IMG/VR virus record: IMGVR_UViG_3300045806_000017 | Location: 1-64,000 of that record | From: a virus | DNA: 64,000 nt | Direction: 5' to 3' (one strand) | In this document: positions 10,801 to 19,800 of the stretch, piece by piece | How the letters are laid out: every line of letters starts with the position of its first letter | Position numbering within the stretch: the first letter of the stretch is position 1 | The notes under the pieces: model-generated | Seen by the model: only the letters and a program-made list of their open reading frames with translations | Database searches by the model: none | Told to the model about the DNA's origin: nothing | Position numbers and translations under genes: made by a program

Positions 10801-13800
10801 CATTTTGAATTTTATCAATTAACTCATTATTATCTTCAAATACAAAACCATGTCCTCTTAATCTCTCTGCCATTTCGTCTAATGTAAGTGATGGTACTTT
10901 AGATTTACTATTAACTTTTTTATACCATGGGTATCTACCTTTATTAGGAGCTTCATCAATAAATTCTGATACAGCAGATTCTTGTAATCCCCCTTCTCTA
11001 CCAATTACTTCTAAAAGACTAAGAGTCTTATTAAACTTGGTTTTACCCTTAGATTTTTTAACAGACTTTATTTGTTGTGTATTTACAGGAGATGGTATAT
11101 TAGTATTGTCTTGATTTACTATAGTTGAATCTAAGGCATTCTCATCAGTCTGAGAGGTACTTTTAGTAGTAGAAGTAATACCAAAATGAGTATTAACTTG
11201 ATTTTGGATATTAGTTACAGCATCAGTCATTATCTTTGCTTCAGAATTAACTTGTTCAGACAGCTTCTTTGTTCCAATAATACTCGTAAACTTTAGAGAA
11301 TCATTATCCGTAAAAGGATTTCCTCTTTTTTGATATTCTTGTAATTGTTCTGTATATTTAGTTTTATCTGCTACAGTTGTTGCATTAGCTAATTTATTAA
11401 ATAGATCTGCTCTACCTGAATCGTAAGCTACCCACTTAGCTAGTTTATCTACCTTGGCTTGAATAAATTCTTTATCAATATTATTTGATAATGCTAATTG
11501 AATTAAACCAAGATGTTCTTTATAACTAGGTAGCTTACCTCCACCTACTAATTTATCATTAGCTACTTCTTCGGTAGATTTTCCTTTTAAATATTTAGCT
11601 TCATACTCTTTTAATGCAGTAACTAATTCATTATTAGATTTAACAAACTCAGGTGATAGTTTACTTGTATCACCTTCAATCATTGTTGAACCAAATGTAG
11701 GTAATATCTTTCTGTGTATCTCTTCTAAAGTATCCTTTGGATCAATAGTAATAGTACCTTTATTAGTAACTAAACCATTGATAGTATTTAATGCTTGTTT
11801 AACTGTTTTCTCTGTAGCAGGAGTAATATCTACTTTATCTGAATATACTTTAGAGATAGTTTTAGTTAATGCTGATATAGCAGTATCTTTTTTAGATGTA
11901 TCTGTTTCTGAAGTAGTAGGTAAATAATTATTTATAGCTATTGAATCAAAATCATTACTAGCTAAAGTAATTGTAGATAATCCGTCAGGGCGATTAGCAA
12001 TAATTCTATGTTCACCTTTTGGAGTTATAATATGTTCTTTAACTGTAACATCTAGTGTAGAGTCACCTCTTTTTAAGGTTACTTTAGATCCTTTAGGATA
12101 CGCTAGATCATAGTATTTAGAATCTTCTTCTTTAGATGTAGTTGAAGACGGATTCTTCACTACTTCTATGTTAGAACTTAGTTCAGTAGGTAAATCTTTT
12201 ACCTGAGCAGACAATCTAAGTAAAGCTTCATCGAGGTCAACTCCTTTATCTTCTCTTATTATAGAAGAGAATGTTTCAGATGCTTTAGGTTCTAAGTTCT
12301 TAGTTTCAATACCAGTGGTAGCTAATACATAAGGATCATTAACTGAATCACTTTCTGCATATTCTTTTTGTTTAGCTGTAGAAATATCTTTAAGAATATT
12401 TAATGTATCTTTATCTTTAGTTCTACCAATATCATTAAACAATGAACCAGTATTAGGTGATGTAGCATCTGTTGTAGCTGTAATAATGCTGTCTTGAATA
12501 TCCTCTATTGTAGTATTAGGATCATTAATAACATCAGAAAATCCTGTTGGATTACCTTGGTTCATTTGTGCTACTACATGGTGTAGTGTAGTTTCAGCTA
12601 AAACAGACTTAGCTATAGAATTAAATTCTGGTGATTGTTCTCCATTTAATGCTTTACCAATAGCATTAGCCATTTGTTGTTTTTCAGCTAAAGTACCATT
12701 GTAAGGATAATCTTTAATACCTTGGTTTAATACAGATTCTGCTGTATCTGGAGTAGCATTAATGGCATCATTAGAATACCTATCAAGAATAGTCTTAGAA
12801 GGCTCTAAATCTGCCTCTGGTGGCACGATATTACTTTCAGTGGGTGTTTGTGTATCTGAGGATGTTTTATGAGCTTGTAGAGCATCATGTAACAATGTAG
12901 GTGTGTGCATACCTCCACCTAATAGACCACCAACAATAGCTCCTGAACCACCTGCTTGACCTACACCTTCCATTACATTTTCTTTACCTAAAGCAATGTT
13001 TGTAGCTACTTGTTCATTTACTGATTGAGGAAATTCTTCTACTAAACCTTCAGAAGTTACTGCTTTAAGAGCTTTAGTAAATGCAGAACCTTTAACTCTA
13101 TTTACGCCAACTAAAGCATCTGCTGCTGTAGCACCAAGTAATTTATTTGAACCAGCACCAATAAGACCTGTAATAGCACCTCCTATAATAGCTGGTGCTA
13201 TGTATTGCCTAGGATCTACATTAGCTTCTTCTGCTTGGTTTACAATAGAAGATGCTGCTTGAGTACCTTCAGTTAAACCTCCTATAGTTAATAACTGTTT
13301 TTGTACAGGAGCAGAACTAATATATTTAGTTGCTGCATCTTTACCTACTTGGGTAATTACACCATCAACAACTCCCCCAGAAGTTTTAGATGCAACTTTC
13401 ATAGCTATGTTATCTACAATCCTTCCTGTAACTCCAATAGGTACAGCTAATTGAGCTATGTTAGCAGGTAAATCATGTGTAAGTGTTGCTCTAGGATTCT
13501 CTACAAATGCCTGTACTGAATCCACAACATCAGAAGATAATGCCATAGCATTCTCATATACACCCTTTGGTTTATATCCTAATTCATCCCGTAATCTTTG
13601 GGTTTGGTTTGATCTGTATTCAGAATCCTGTCTTGACTTAGCTAAAGCATCAGATTGATATAGTGCATCAGTAGCAGCATCTAATCTATTTGGTTCATAT
13701 TTAAGATTGTTTAACGTGTCTTTTGCTTCATCCGATATAGGTAAAGCATCTATTAATGGTTTAGCATAATGAGTTCTATTTTGTAGAATATTTTGTAATT

Positions 13801-14641
13801 CGTAACCTGTACCAATATCACCAACTTTCTTAATAACATCACCTACATCTCCTCCAACAGAATTACCTATAGCTTGTATAGGAGCATTCAACGATGCAGA
13901 AACTAAACCACTAGTACCTGTAGCTATATTACTCAATACGGTAGGTGTTTTAGTTAAAAGAGTACCTGCAAAGTCTTTAGCTGTATCTATTAATCCACCA
14001 CCATCTTTGTTTATTTTAGCAAAGTTATATTGTGTGTTATATGCAGCATTTAACTCAGGAGTATTCATAGCATCAACAGCAGAGGTATTCTCATTAGAGA
14101 ATTTCATATCTCCTAAATGTCTACTAAACTCATCTAAATTATTTTTTTCATCTAAAGCAAAGTCTAATCCAGTTTTACCTTCATTAACTTGTTTAAGCTT
14201 ATCTGCTAATACTTGTTTAGCTTTATTACCCCTATCATATACATCTTGGTTTGTAGCTGGATTAAACCAACCATGAGACCATTCATTATCAATAGCATCT
14301 CTTTGTTTTTGTAGTCTAACAGCTACTTTAGGATTTGATTCATTACCATGATTAACCTCATAAGAGTTAAATGATTCACCAAAGTTATTACTCTTAAGTC
14401 TTACATCAATTGGTTTAATATTAGGGTCAAAAGCTTTATCTGCAATACTAGGATTAATCCTAACAGTATCAGCATCTAATGCTTCAACAGATCTATTCTT
14501 TAAATCTGCTGAACTAAAGCCTAAATTATCTCTTTTCTGAAATACCTTATCTAAAAGACTTATCTTCTTTTCTTGAACCAAATTTGTATTATCATCAAAA
14601 GAATCTTTTGTAAAAGTAGAACCACCAAACGAAGAAGACAT
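1838..14641 (-). CDS. giant virion protein with N4-type virion RNA polymerase, SLOG-like and HExxH domains
   Basis: This 4267-residue protein is the last gene of the leftward late block. The middle third carries the single-subunit RNA polymerase motifs: NQGRIGG with Arg2100, DGITNG with Asp2229 (motif A), Arg2328-x3-Lys2332 to Phe2340-Gly (motif B) and His2645-Asp2646-Ala (motif C). The order and spacing agree with N4 vRNAP, which travels in the virion and transcribes early genes. Residue 2340 is Phe where T7 RNAP Tyr639 and N4 Tyr678 sit. A SLOG/YpsA-like domain follows (SGGAYGADTD around 2820-2828; GIGTRD farther on). HExxH motifs lie at 1523-1527, 3209-3213 and 3656-3660. Gly/Ala-rich hydrophobic stretches in the first 600 residues and at the C-terminus suit membrane passage during ejection. 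The architecture is that of a polyvalent ejected protein. The RNAP call is firm; the accessory domains are motif-based. Confidence 0.88.
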   Translation of the reverse strand: MSSSFGGSTFTKDSFDDNTNLVQEKKISLLDKVFQKRDNLGFSSADLKNRSVEALDADTVRINPSIADKAFDPNIKPIDVRLKSNNFGESFNSYEVNHGNESNPKVAVRLQKQRDAIDNEWSHGWFNPATNQDVYDRGNKAKQVLADKLKQVNEGKTGLDFALDEKNNLDEFSRHLGDMKFSNENTSAVDAMNTPELNAAYNTQYNFAKINKDGGGLIDTAKDFAGTLLTKTPTVLSNIATGTSGLVSASLNAPIQAIGNSVGGDVGDVIKKVGDIGTGYELQNILQNRTHYAKPLIDALPISDEAKDTLNNLKYEPNRLDAATDALYQSDALAKSRQDSEYRSNQTQRLRDELGYKPKGVYENAMALSSDVVDSVQAFVENPRATLTHDLPANIAQLAVPIGVTGRIVDNIAMKVASKTSGGVVDGVITQVGKDAATKYISSAPVQKQLLTIGGLTEGTQAASSIVNQAEEANVDPRQYIAPAIIGGAITGLIGAGSNKLLGATAADALVGVNRVKGSAFTKALKAVTSEGLVEEFPQSVNEQVATNIALGKENVMEGVGQAGGSGAIVGGLLGGGMHTPTLLHDALQAHKTSSDTQTPTESNIVPPEADLEPSKTILDRYSNDAINATPDTAESVLNQGIKDYPYNGTLAEKQQMANAIGKALNGEQSPEFNSIAKSVLAETTLHHVVAQMNQGNPTGFSDVINDPNTTIEDIQDSIITATTDATSPNTGSLFNDIGRTKDKDTLNILKDISTAKQKEYAESDSVNDPYVLATTGIETKNLEPKASETFSSIIREDKGVDLDEALLRLSAQVKDLPTELSSNIEVVKNPSSTTSKEEDSKYYDLAYPKGSKVTLKRGDSTLDVTVKEHIITPKGEHRIIANRPDGLSTITLASNDFDSIAINNYLPTTSETDTSKKDTAISALTKTISKVYSDKVDITPATEKTVKQALNTINGLVTNKGTITIDPKDTLEEIHRKILPTFGSTMIEGDTSKLSPEFVKSNNELVTALKEYEAKYLKGKSTEEVANDKLVGGGKLPSYKEHLGLIQLALSNNIDKEFIQAKVDKLAKWVAYDSGRADLFNKLANATTVADKTKYTEQLQEYQKRGNPFTDNDSLKFTSIIGTKKLSEQVNSEAKIMTDAVTNIQNQVNTHFGITSTTKSTSQTDENALDSTIVNQDNTNIPSPVNTQQIKSVKKSKGKTKFNKTLSLLEVIGREGGLQESAVSEFIDEAPNKGRYPWYKKVNSKSKVPSLTLDEMAERLRGHGFVFEDNNELIDKIQNDLFHKGNYANLTYTAEGSEIVTERLHKEQGDFEDQIAKERIVSLLEWAEKTDTRTFNEIQQLIKDGEFEYKYIENYEEVLNGYEEKQRASTTTSQEGSKGVPTEEATSTAVESSISNETSKPEEVITSEDKTSVIEPQELTEVQYTENDKYQALRKLLLTKDVTLQQVLFFIGKNSNRLGIIAKHLLKILPKDIKFLVHTSKEDPGFGGLYTAGNNTIHIAPETLAYTQDKNAFTRVMGTVIHETLHAVTENIIDFNPEVHKQLRTILDKLESIADKDGWIVKTIDNKRYAFNVNRISNDGVVTDVHEIITYGFTDYHLNKILNDIEGIGSKSLWDRFISLVSNLLGFSPKENTLLSNLIESYLKIINENVETEFEVPTKQEFTPEYQKEIKEFKLANIAKLKKGVLSLKPIKRTIPNPISQIFSFNKVKDSLFGKYPRLFQNLFNLLEFTINTKDGLKAFETLKKEEVKFQEAFKKSYLEKPFEDDPLIVLANQNVSNGKFDPNIVSAMFMGSIDWLMNKGNDTLFNFEKDVQFILSMDENTIPQNEISNALSELGSVRAMVATGLGNNIFNLMKFTASKTYPENEIAKLKLSLGLHALNTLNNMGYVTYSVVENSTFDRFKLNEVLNPKVTTQLKPSELQDQSVVFVRIASDIEDKKSVIEYNLKQVLDTLKAGSKDITSMFESAYEKELPRTKKPNKASVLASLGFNKEKGKKATGLHTTQEITPERIDALTKYVQTPHTLDTPTMKLYLAMNEDARAEMELGVDFQEQKQQSKERSYRGKVLSYEKEKEALDKLLELSEQGSKPLYFMSTFWNQGRIGGIGVGHPQNNKWIRNLSSPKNYFVKIKPSDEFAVTQFKLAVLEAFGVAAKSLTKEQINPKFQEILEANQKTIDEINKQKEGKEFDQRTIINAVHKGKEKAHTLNGLVALSMYSATKEFETNIGREVDGITNGVLIGLVLLAGVDNFERMKDVLAAAGLFEDPTMDYATWKNTIKEKDLTNEDNYEQIARVFAEALDREEDTAQLRAIKHFVGELIDAKGKITKPGRTFAKPILLLTMFGKSTDKLANSVGDTVIATFYDELEKLFKDTNLQPEEKEAKLEVLKTQIQTILGTTKLEGNRYVDSKVVRGEDNKASVVKLTLDNLLEFSLIQKDYASIVGTVNELFRESIQYAINYNFGHTIENRKILNDAYFVVGEVFKLGLKKELLRFQYEQYIKLHPDNLHPTRKQLEYFRANEGKEPSAEQMDKIIADLIKIQPRSPTKNSESLEQDLQLWNSERSSNHTAAYRTQTGWNSKTGKLKYTVTDKDGEVHIEELDLPKSTTAHALSLIINSLGVGVTIANIHNRDSNVMIDMMKSKFKGLAVHDAFIFNLLEAVEGSKLLNSSLIDSLNSFDVFQGAVDNLERVQEYMQANPDIAKELNTSFIKADTGLFNRQGFYIPVSKDNAEIIPHYNNLDEFVERLKSDTRRLAIQRQKQIWNNIPVGGVMQYGGQDSNGSSEILDSVDPRLNIFPDEYAPDIEVTPTKQELNFSSMAELTDHSGGAYGADTDFDLIGREFGVKNFMHYRDSGNEKLSTRLEKLKVKATVLTKTQMEYARQQILKFLKKDYSIKPEDTANQIIQKNLQVRNFYQVNNAESIFAIAKIKPDYKTVEGGTGTAVELAKAMNKPLYVWNTSNEQWFTWNGTKFIKTETPILTKDFAGIGTRDIETYYGQRKAPLASRKQEAARQAIRDVYQKTKDSLKEVTTAQSNKEEIKPSTTQTNEDNNLGLDEDTRNSFQEILHDLTDEGESKNQLIPIRIRGWAKKYNVTEDMINKEIQDYFDSFGSTPNAKDLLTEKADLIKDVTADNIVSEFDAIPKGTDKTHNTFLRNFVSHVIAPVVEQTELLLFSKATYTYGQYSAELKKVAINLGQAMSKDLDPFQMSAQEVFAHEFVHAVQWAAYGLYDNKHIRNIVDTQFYKLEHEFNKYKARNQDDKSLDKWDGYVFNNKDFIDVTVRNTTTGKPMVVKYNRGVQEFLAFGSTNKEFRELLTKLKSRQLKVTEVSASTISDEVREATWIEVISNVLKKVLDSFIKVAKGKDSLEPLIMFDKNVRLILAANGKAGYLNTTVPVVDRGDAFISEKAKDVGLKTLKFVAKGRGSKIQFVDALGKYADTLPAIGGFETNKVIRETIKLIKNENIRNLLLDQVNDIKGTTKANKPLENAILNQGTIEGERNTATAKDVQEYQKKVGVLNDLQDTAFKNVVLSGELFSVRDSYPTNFIELLEDSKALNQEIKSLEVQIHKLVNDTKNLASMMVLGKYTETGLGKHNAALVAKQGRNIPQDKYQKELDLVTKLSRLYAIGLQDVNHVNEIVKLLKDKPQAMNEVMNVHRENVKKAHEEGHALTIHDGEIPTSYNPFRSIYLGTKEDEKFLVEHWGATIIGNLERDPNDPLTTLGILYLITEKTQQDYDSKAMAFVSRNSESSNFHSGFTMTDRFKAAENREKAKLKDDGTKSTNNIKQKNTSNVSRVAIFNQQGKVIRYEYTLDKATKDKYLKPTINAFKDLATQKNAITYINEATKLNNQLVDKLYNYWKDLGHKARHDMIWVGSEGKYKDLWNMIPTETKAYFETKFGTEKGFYMAEEELRTVFGYRKQTITNWIQPVLEDDLKRHIGNHIYYMAKRLGFNLATITAMESMWIEGISFAKDTIVVKSGVVSAANESSNFMTAKLKGTPIPFYYQSKIRAMKAEQQFRRDSDALLSHLSNAYGNPDYITEAIDHEMNKLKSAISNNPMSFLHEEGLASTIAEENAHKDKHETKLYSKTERARNLFDKLPKVVKDTLKVATISEGTKVYTLMNEIAQMGDITSRFAFIEWEAEKAKRNGTKFDYESAIDKAKFLFVQYHSVTNDKVQWGNDIGLIMFSKFGTKAIGVLAHMFGNHAGRLLALGILEDVLGASDWIWNTGMNKFAIPTSSLFAAIDASPIANALITPPAYIPKKLFSSLGILPVVSGL

Positions 14642-14649
14642 ATTATTCC

Positions 14650-15570
14650 TTATTTATAATTTTGCATTGCTTCTGTAAACTTATCCATTTTTAATCTCTT
14701 TCCTACTGTAAGAGGTACAGTTGCTCCTACAATTGATCCTATACCTGCTCCAGCTAAAGCTCCTCCAGGACCACCTAAAGAACCTGAAACTGCCCCAACA
14801 CCTGCACCTGCTAATCCACCTTCTAAGGCATATTTTAAATACTGATCCCATGTAGGGTTAAAGGTATTAGCTGTAGCATTAGAAACTATTGCATCATATT
14901 TTTTAGGATCATTTGATGCTTCATTTAACTGAGCAAAAAGAATATCTTTTTGATCTTTAGGCAAATCATTTGCTCCCATATTATCTAAAGTTAATTTAAT
15001 ATCCTTTGGTTTAAGATCAGTATCTTTCTTTGGTTTAGCGTCAGCAACCTCTTTAGCCATTTGTCCTTTAAGCAATATCTCTTGTAATCTGTCTACTTGA
15101 GAAGCATGAGTTTGAGGTTTACTTTGTTCTTGGAAAGATTGCATTGCTAATGGATTACCTTGAAGCATTGAATTAGTAGCTCCAACAATAGGATCAAATT
15201 GATAATCTTTTTGAATGTTAGCTACATCAGTTACTTCATTACCATCTGCTGTGTAGTATTTGCTATCAGAACCTTGTTTAACAGCATTACCATTGTAAGA
15301 CATACCTTTAACTTGTTTTGTGTCTTGTAGAGCCTTAGCGAAGCTCTGAATATTCATCTTGTTCTGTTCTGCCATATATGAAGGACTCTTCATTCTAGCG
15401 TCTTGATAAGCTCTATTATTATCTACAGCAGCTAATAAACCATCTTCTAAAGGAGTTACACTTTGTAGTTTTTGAGGGTTTAATTTGTTGAATATTGAAT
15501 CTTGTTCTTGTTCTGTTAGAGCATTATTTCTTCTAACAGTTTCTTCGTTAAGTTGTGATAATGCACTCAT
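14650..15570 (-). CDS. putative ejection (internal virion) protein, glycine-zipper type (306 aa)
   Basis: Lies eight bases before the vRNAP gene in the reading direction. The N-terminal two thirds are hydrophilic and Lys/Gln-rich. Residues about 245-290 form a Gly/Ala-rich hydrophobic hairpin (GGLAGAGVGAVSG, then GALAGAGIGSIVGA), a glycine-zipper pattern common in proteins that insert in membranes. The position next to the vRNAP corresponds to N4 gp51/gp52, ejected with it. The role in forming a DNA-translocating channel is inferred from context, not proven. Confidence 0.65.
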   Translation of the reverse strand: MSALSQLNEETVRRNNALTEQEQDSIFNKLNPQKLQSVTPLEDGLLAAVDNNRAYQDARMKSPSYMAEQNKMNIQSFAKALQDTKQVKGMSYNGNAVKQGSDSKYYTADGNEVTDVANIQKDYQFDPIVGATNSMLQGNPLAMQSFQEQSKPQTHASQVDRLQEILLKGQMAKEVADAKPKKDTDLKPKDIKLTLDNMGANDLPKDQKDILFAQLNEASNDPKKYDAIVSNATANTFNPTWDQYLKYALEGGLAGAGVGAVSGSLGGPGGALAGAGIGSIVGATVPLTVGKRLKMDKFTEAMQNYK

Positions 15571-16826
15571 TGCAAGTTCTCCATAGCTTGTTTATTTCTT
15601 TTATAGAAGTCTGAATTTCTATCTACTTTACCATATTCATTTAAAGAAGACATTCTGTCTTTCTTTTGTTGAGCTAACATTGCTTGAAATGCAGGATCTG
15701 AATTATATGAACCACCTACATTAGTAGCTTGGTTTGAATACAAAGGAGAGCTTCCAGGAGTGTCATATTGCTGTACTCCAGTAACTCCTGTAGATTTACC
15801 TACTGAAGATGTATCAGGCTTAAATTGAGCTATAGCATCCAATGTAGGAGACAATACTTGTTTCATATCAGGTACAGTTTGTGGATTATAAACACCATTC
15901 TGTACAGAAGGTATACCATTAGAAGCTTCAGAACCTGGATTATATTTTCCATTTGATATTGATGGTGGCTGTATTGGACTCATATTTTGAGTAGTAGGAG
16001 ATGTTGAGATATATCCTGTAGAATTAGGGTCTTCATTATAGGTTGGTAAATGTGCTTTAGATATATCATACGGTTTACCCGACATAAGAGACAAAATATC
16101 ACTTCTACTTCCTTCAGGATGCTCTCTTTCAGCTACTGCTTGTGTAGCTCCTTGAGGTGTTAAAGAACCTCTGTAAGCTCTATCTGCCATGCTTGCTGCA
16201 CTATATATATTTGCACCGTTACCTATAAGTTTTGCTGCTGGAGATTGTAAAGCTTCACCTAAAATACCTGCTTTATTACCAATGAATTTACCTACTCTAT
16301 TATCTGCTATTCCTGTACCAAATGATTGTGGTGTTGTTGGTGTAACATCTTTAATATCGGGTAACTTACTTATTTGAAATTCATTCCATCCTTTTTGTAC
16401 TTGTGCAGGATCAACCGTATTAGAGGATACTCCATTAATCGAAGGAGATTCCCAATTAACTAAACCTGGTTTTGGTTGAGTATATGATACTTTTTCAGGT
16501 ATAGATAATCCTGCTTCTCTTGAATCTAAATCATAAAGAGGTCTATCAACAGAACTATACTTACTTAATGCAGATTCTATCTCAGGAGAATATCCTTTAA
16601 ACTCAGGATGAGTTACAGGAAATCTTTCTCTGGTAATACCCATATCAGCATTATAAGATTCAGGCTGTATATATGGAGTAGTTGATTTTGTTACAGGTAA
16701 ATCTTTAGGTAATTTACTTTTAGTTTTACCATACCTTTGAATTCTATCTTTTCCATAGTTATCTAAGAATTCCTTTTCTGTTGGAGGAAAACTGCTAACA
16801 CTTGCTGTGAATGGTTGTATAGCCAT
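15567..16826 (-). CDS. putative virion/ejection protein, low complexity (419 aa)
   Basis: Overlaps the next gene in the block by four bases. Pro, Ser, Tyr, Asn and Gly dominate, with very few hydrophobic clusters, so it is probably largely disordered. It has one short Ala/Ile helix region around residues 185-215. The position between the vRNAP cluster and the 1052-residue protein matches the minor ejection proteins of N4-like phages. No catalytic motif seen. Confidence 0.6.
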   Translation of the reverse strand: MAIQPFTASVSSFPPTEKEFLDNYGKDRIQRYGKTKSKLPKDLPVTKSTTPYIQPESYNADMGITRERFPVTHPEFKGYSPEIESALSKYSSVDRPLYDLDSREAGLSIPEKVSYTQPKPGLVNWESPSINGVSSNTVDPAQVQKGWNEFQISKLPDIKDVTPTTPQSFGTGIADNRVGKFIGNKAGILGEALQSPAAKLIGNGANIYSAASMADRAYRGSLTPQGATQAVAEREHPEGSRSDILSLMSGKPYDISKAHLPTYNEDPNSTGYISTSPTTQNMSPIQPPSISNGKYNPGSEASNGIPSVQNGVYNPQTVPDMKQVLSPTLDAIAQFKPDTSSVGKSTGVTGVQQYDTPGSSPLYSNQATNVGGSYNSDPAFQAMLAQQKKDRMSSLNEYGKVDRNSDFYKRNKQAMENLQ

Positions 16827-16836
16827 ACATAATTCC

Positions 16837-19800
16837 TTACATTTCTAAATCATTAAATTGTGATGATAAATCTGCAAAGGGATCTACTTCATTTTCAAAA
16901 GTAAATTGAGTAGATAAATCACCAAAGATGTTATTTTCTAAACTGTACTTTTCCCATTCAAATACTAACTTAGAGTTCATTATTTGATTAACAAAAGTTT
17001 TAGATAATTGCTCTTGTCCTACCATGTATGTAGCTTTATCCCATGTAGGTGATACAGGTCTATATGCAGATATATTAGGTGCAACTGCTATTTTATACAT
17101 CATATCAGAAAAGTCTTGCTTTTCTTTATCAGCTTCTGTATCTGGGACATTATTAGCTATTCTTTGAGCTAATTCTTCTCTAGTATACTTACTAAGGAAT
17201 GAATCTAAACAAGCAAGCATAACCTCTTTACGTTTAGAGAATGGTACAAAATAATTCTTAGGTGTAGTTATAATCTCTTGTTGTTCATCTGTTAGTTCTA
17301 TTGATACAAGTAAATTTAAAGATCTTTGAACCAAGTTGTTTATATCATTTACTGTGTATTTAGTATCTTTCTCATAATACTTCATATCTGTTAAATCATG
17401 ATGCCATAGAGGTATTATGAATTGCTTTAAATCAACAAGTTCTTTTGGTTCAATAAGTGTATCATTAAAGGATACTTCAGCTACAGATGTATCTTTAACA
17501 AATGCACCTTGATTCAAAGAGTATGCTAATGAATCAGAATCTGTTCTATATTCTTTTGTATCATCCTTAGTTTCATAAGTACCTTCATCAATTTGAACAT
17601 TACTACTCTGTAAAAAAGGTAGTAAATAATTTTTGTTATACTCAATCTTTAAACCATGAATAGATATTTTAGTGTATGTGTTTAAAGTAGTTTGTTGATA
17701 CACCTCTAAGATAGCATTAGTGTAGTCGATTTCTCCGTTTATTATATAATAATCAGAGTTTATACCGTGTAGTGTTTGTGAAGGTGTATCATATACAGGA
17801 TATGAAAGATTATACATTGATGTATCAGGATTGTGTACAATATTAGAATCATAAGGAATTTCTCCTGATAATTCTTCTTTTTCAATGTAGTTAAATCTTA
17901 GATTAGTTTCATGTTGAGTATTTCTAATACTAACAATATTCTCTAAGTTATAAGCGTCTAGGTACTTATAATTATTATTGGTTTGATGGTCTTGGTAATC
18001 TAAGAACTTTTGCTTATCTACATTACATAGAGGTTCTAAGTAGTTAAATAACTCAAAGAAATATTTACTTACTTCTTCACTAGAATCATCTACAGCTAAA
18101 CCAAAGAACAGATATACATCCTTTATTATTTTATCTAACGTATATGTGTAGGTAGTATTTAATATATTTTTGTTTGTTAAAGCATCATAGTATGAAAATA
18201 GTTCAGGTGTTGAATCGTTCTGTTTAAAAGAATTCATCACAGGTGATTTGTATGTATCATACCTTGCCTTCACAGATTTTAGTATTTGAAAATCTTCTAT
18301 ATAAAATGTTAATTCTCTTTTTGTACTAAATACTTCTGTTAAACCAAACATATTTATAAATACATTTCTCAGTATTTCATCAGAAGACTTAGCTAATACC
18401 GAAGACAGAGCTTTTGGCTCTACTTCAGCTAAATCCTTCATATTTTGTTTGATAGGTATAGTAGGGTAGAATTCTAAATAACTTTCAGAATCATCTGGAT
18501 TACTTAGTAATGGTTTATCCTTTTCATCTATAAGTCCTTGTAAATAAGGACAATCATCTTCAGTTAAATAGATGACACCATATTGGGTAGGTATAGTATT
18601 TTTCTCAATATATACTATAACTAAATACTTTGGATCTATTGGTTTGTAAACTTCTTCAGTAAATACCTCTGGATTATCTTCCGTGTAATCCTTTCTTTTA
18701 GCAAAGAATATTTTTACCAAGTCTACATCTTTTTGATTGTAGCTCATCCCTGCTAAAGTAACATCCCTCTTACAAAAGTGTTGAGGCATAAGGTTAGCCC
18801 AATACAGAGAGTTACCAAACTTTCTAGATTTATAGTTATACCCAAAAAAGTCATCAGTTTCTGAATAATCTATTAGAGCTATTTCTAACCAAGTATTTTT
18901 ATTAAAATCTTTTTGATTTGTAATAAATTCTAAATTCTCAGGAATAGTTCCTTGCTCTTTATCATTTACTGTTACTGGCTTACCTTCAGAATCAATCTTC
19001 TTTAAATCTAATACAGCTACGTTAGCTATCCTATACTGTTTAAGTAATGAGAACATATCTTGATACTTAGATTCTAGTTCTTTTAATTTATTTTCAAACT
19101 GTAGACAAGCATCTGTTACTACTTTCAAGTTAACAACATATTCTTTTTCAGATAGATATTCGTCTTCCTTCAGAATGGAATACTTCTTATTTCTCTCTGT
19201 AATTAACTGTGTAAGAGTTGTTTTGTGTTCATTTTCATTCGTAACAACCTCTTCTAGTTGTTTTAAGTATAGAAGTTTTAATATAGAATCTTCTGTGTTA
19301 CTTTGATTTAAGGTGTCTAACGTATCTTGATAATCATTAAGTGTATTTTCTTTTTCTTGTAATTGGTTTTGTAAATCAAGATTATGCGGTAATGTAGGGT
19401 TGTTGCTAATGGCTGAAATTTCTGTAGAAATAGTTTTAATATCTATTTCTAAATAAAATTGTTCTTCTAATTTTTCAATATCTTCTATAACGTAAGCTTT
19501 GTTTTCATCACTTACCTTTGTGTTAAATTTAGTTAAAGCATCTGCTTTAGTTGTTATAGGAGGAACATCCTCTGGCATCTTATTGATAGTATTCAGTTCA
19601 TTTTGTAAGTCTTCAGCTTTTCTATCTTGATAAGCTTTACCTAAAAATATATCTAAATCTGTATAGAATTTTAATACATTCTCTTTCTCTTGTTTAATGT
19701 AAGCTATACAATTTTGTTCTAACTGAGCATAATCAATAAAGGTATCACTAAGATACCCATAACACATACCATAAGGAAATTGGTTTTCAGTTTCCTTATT

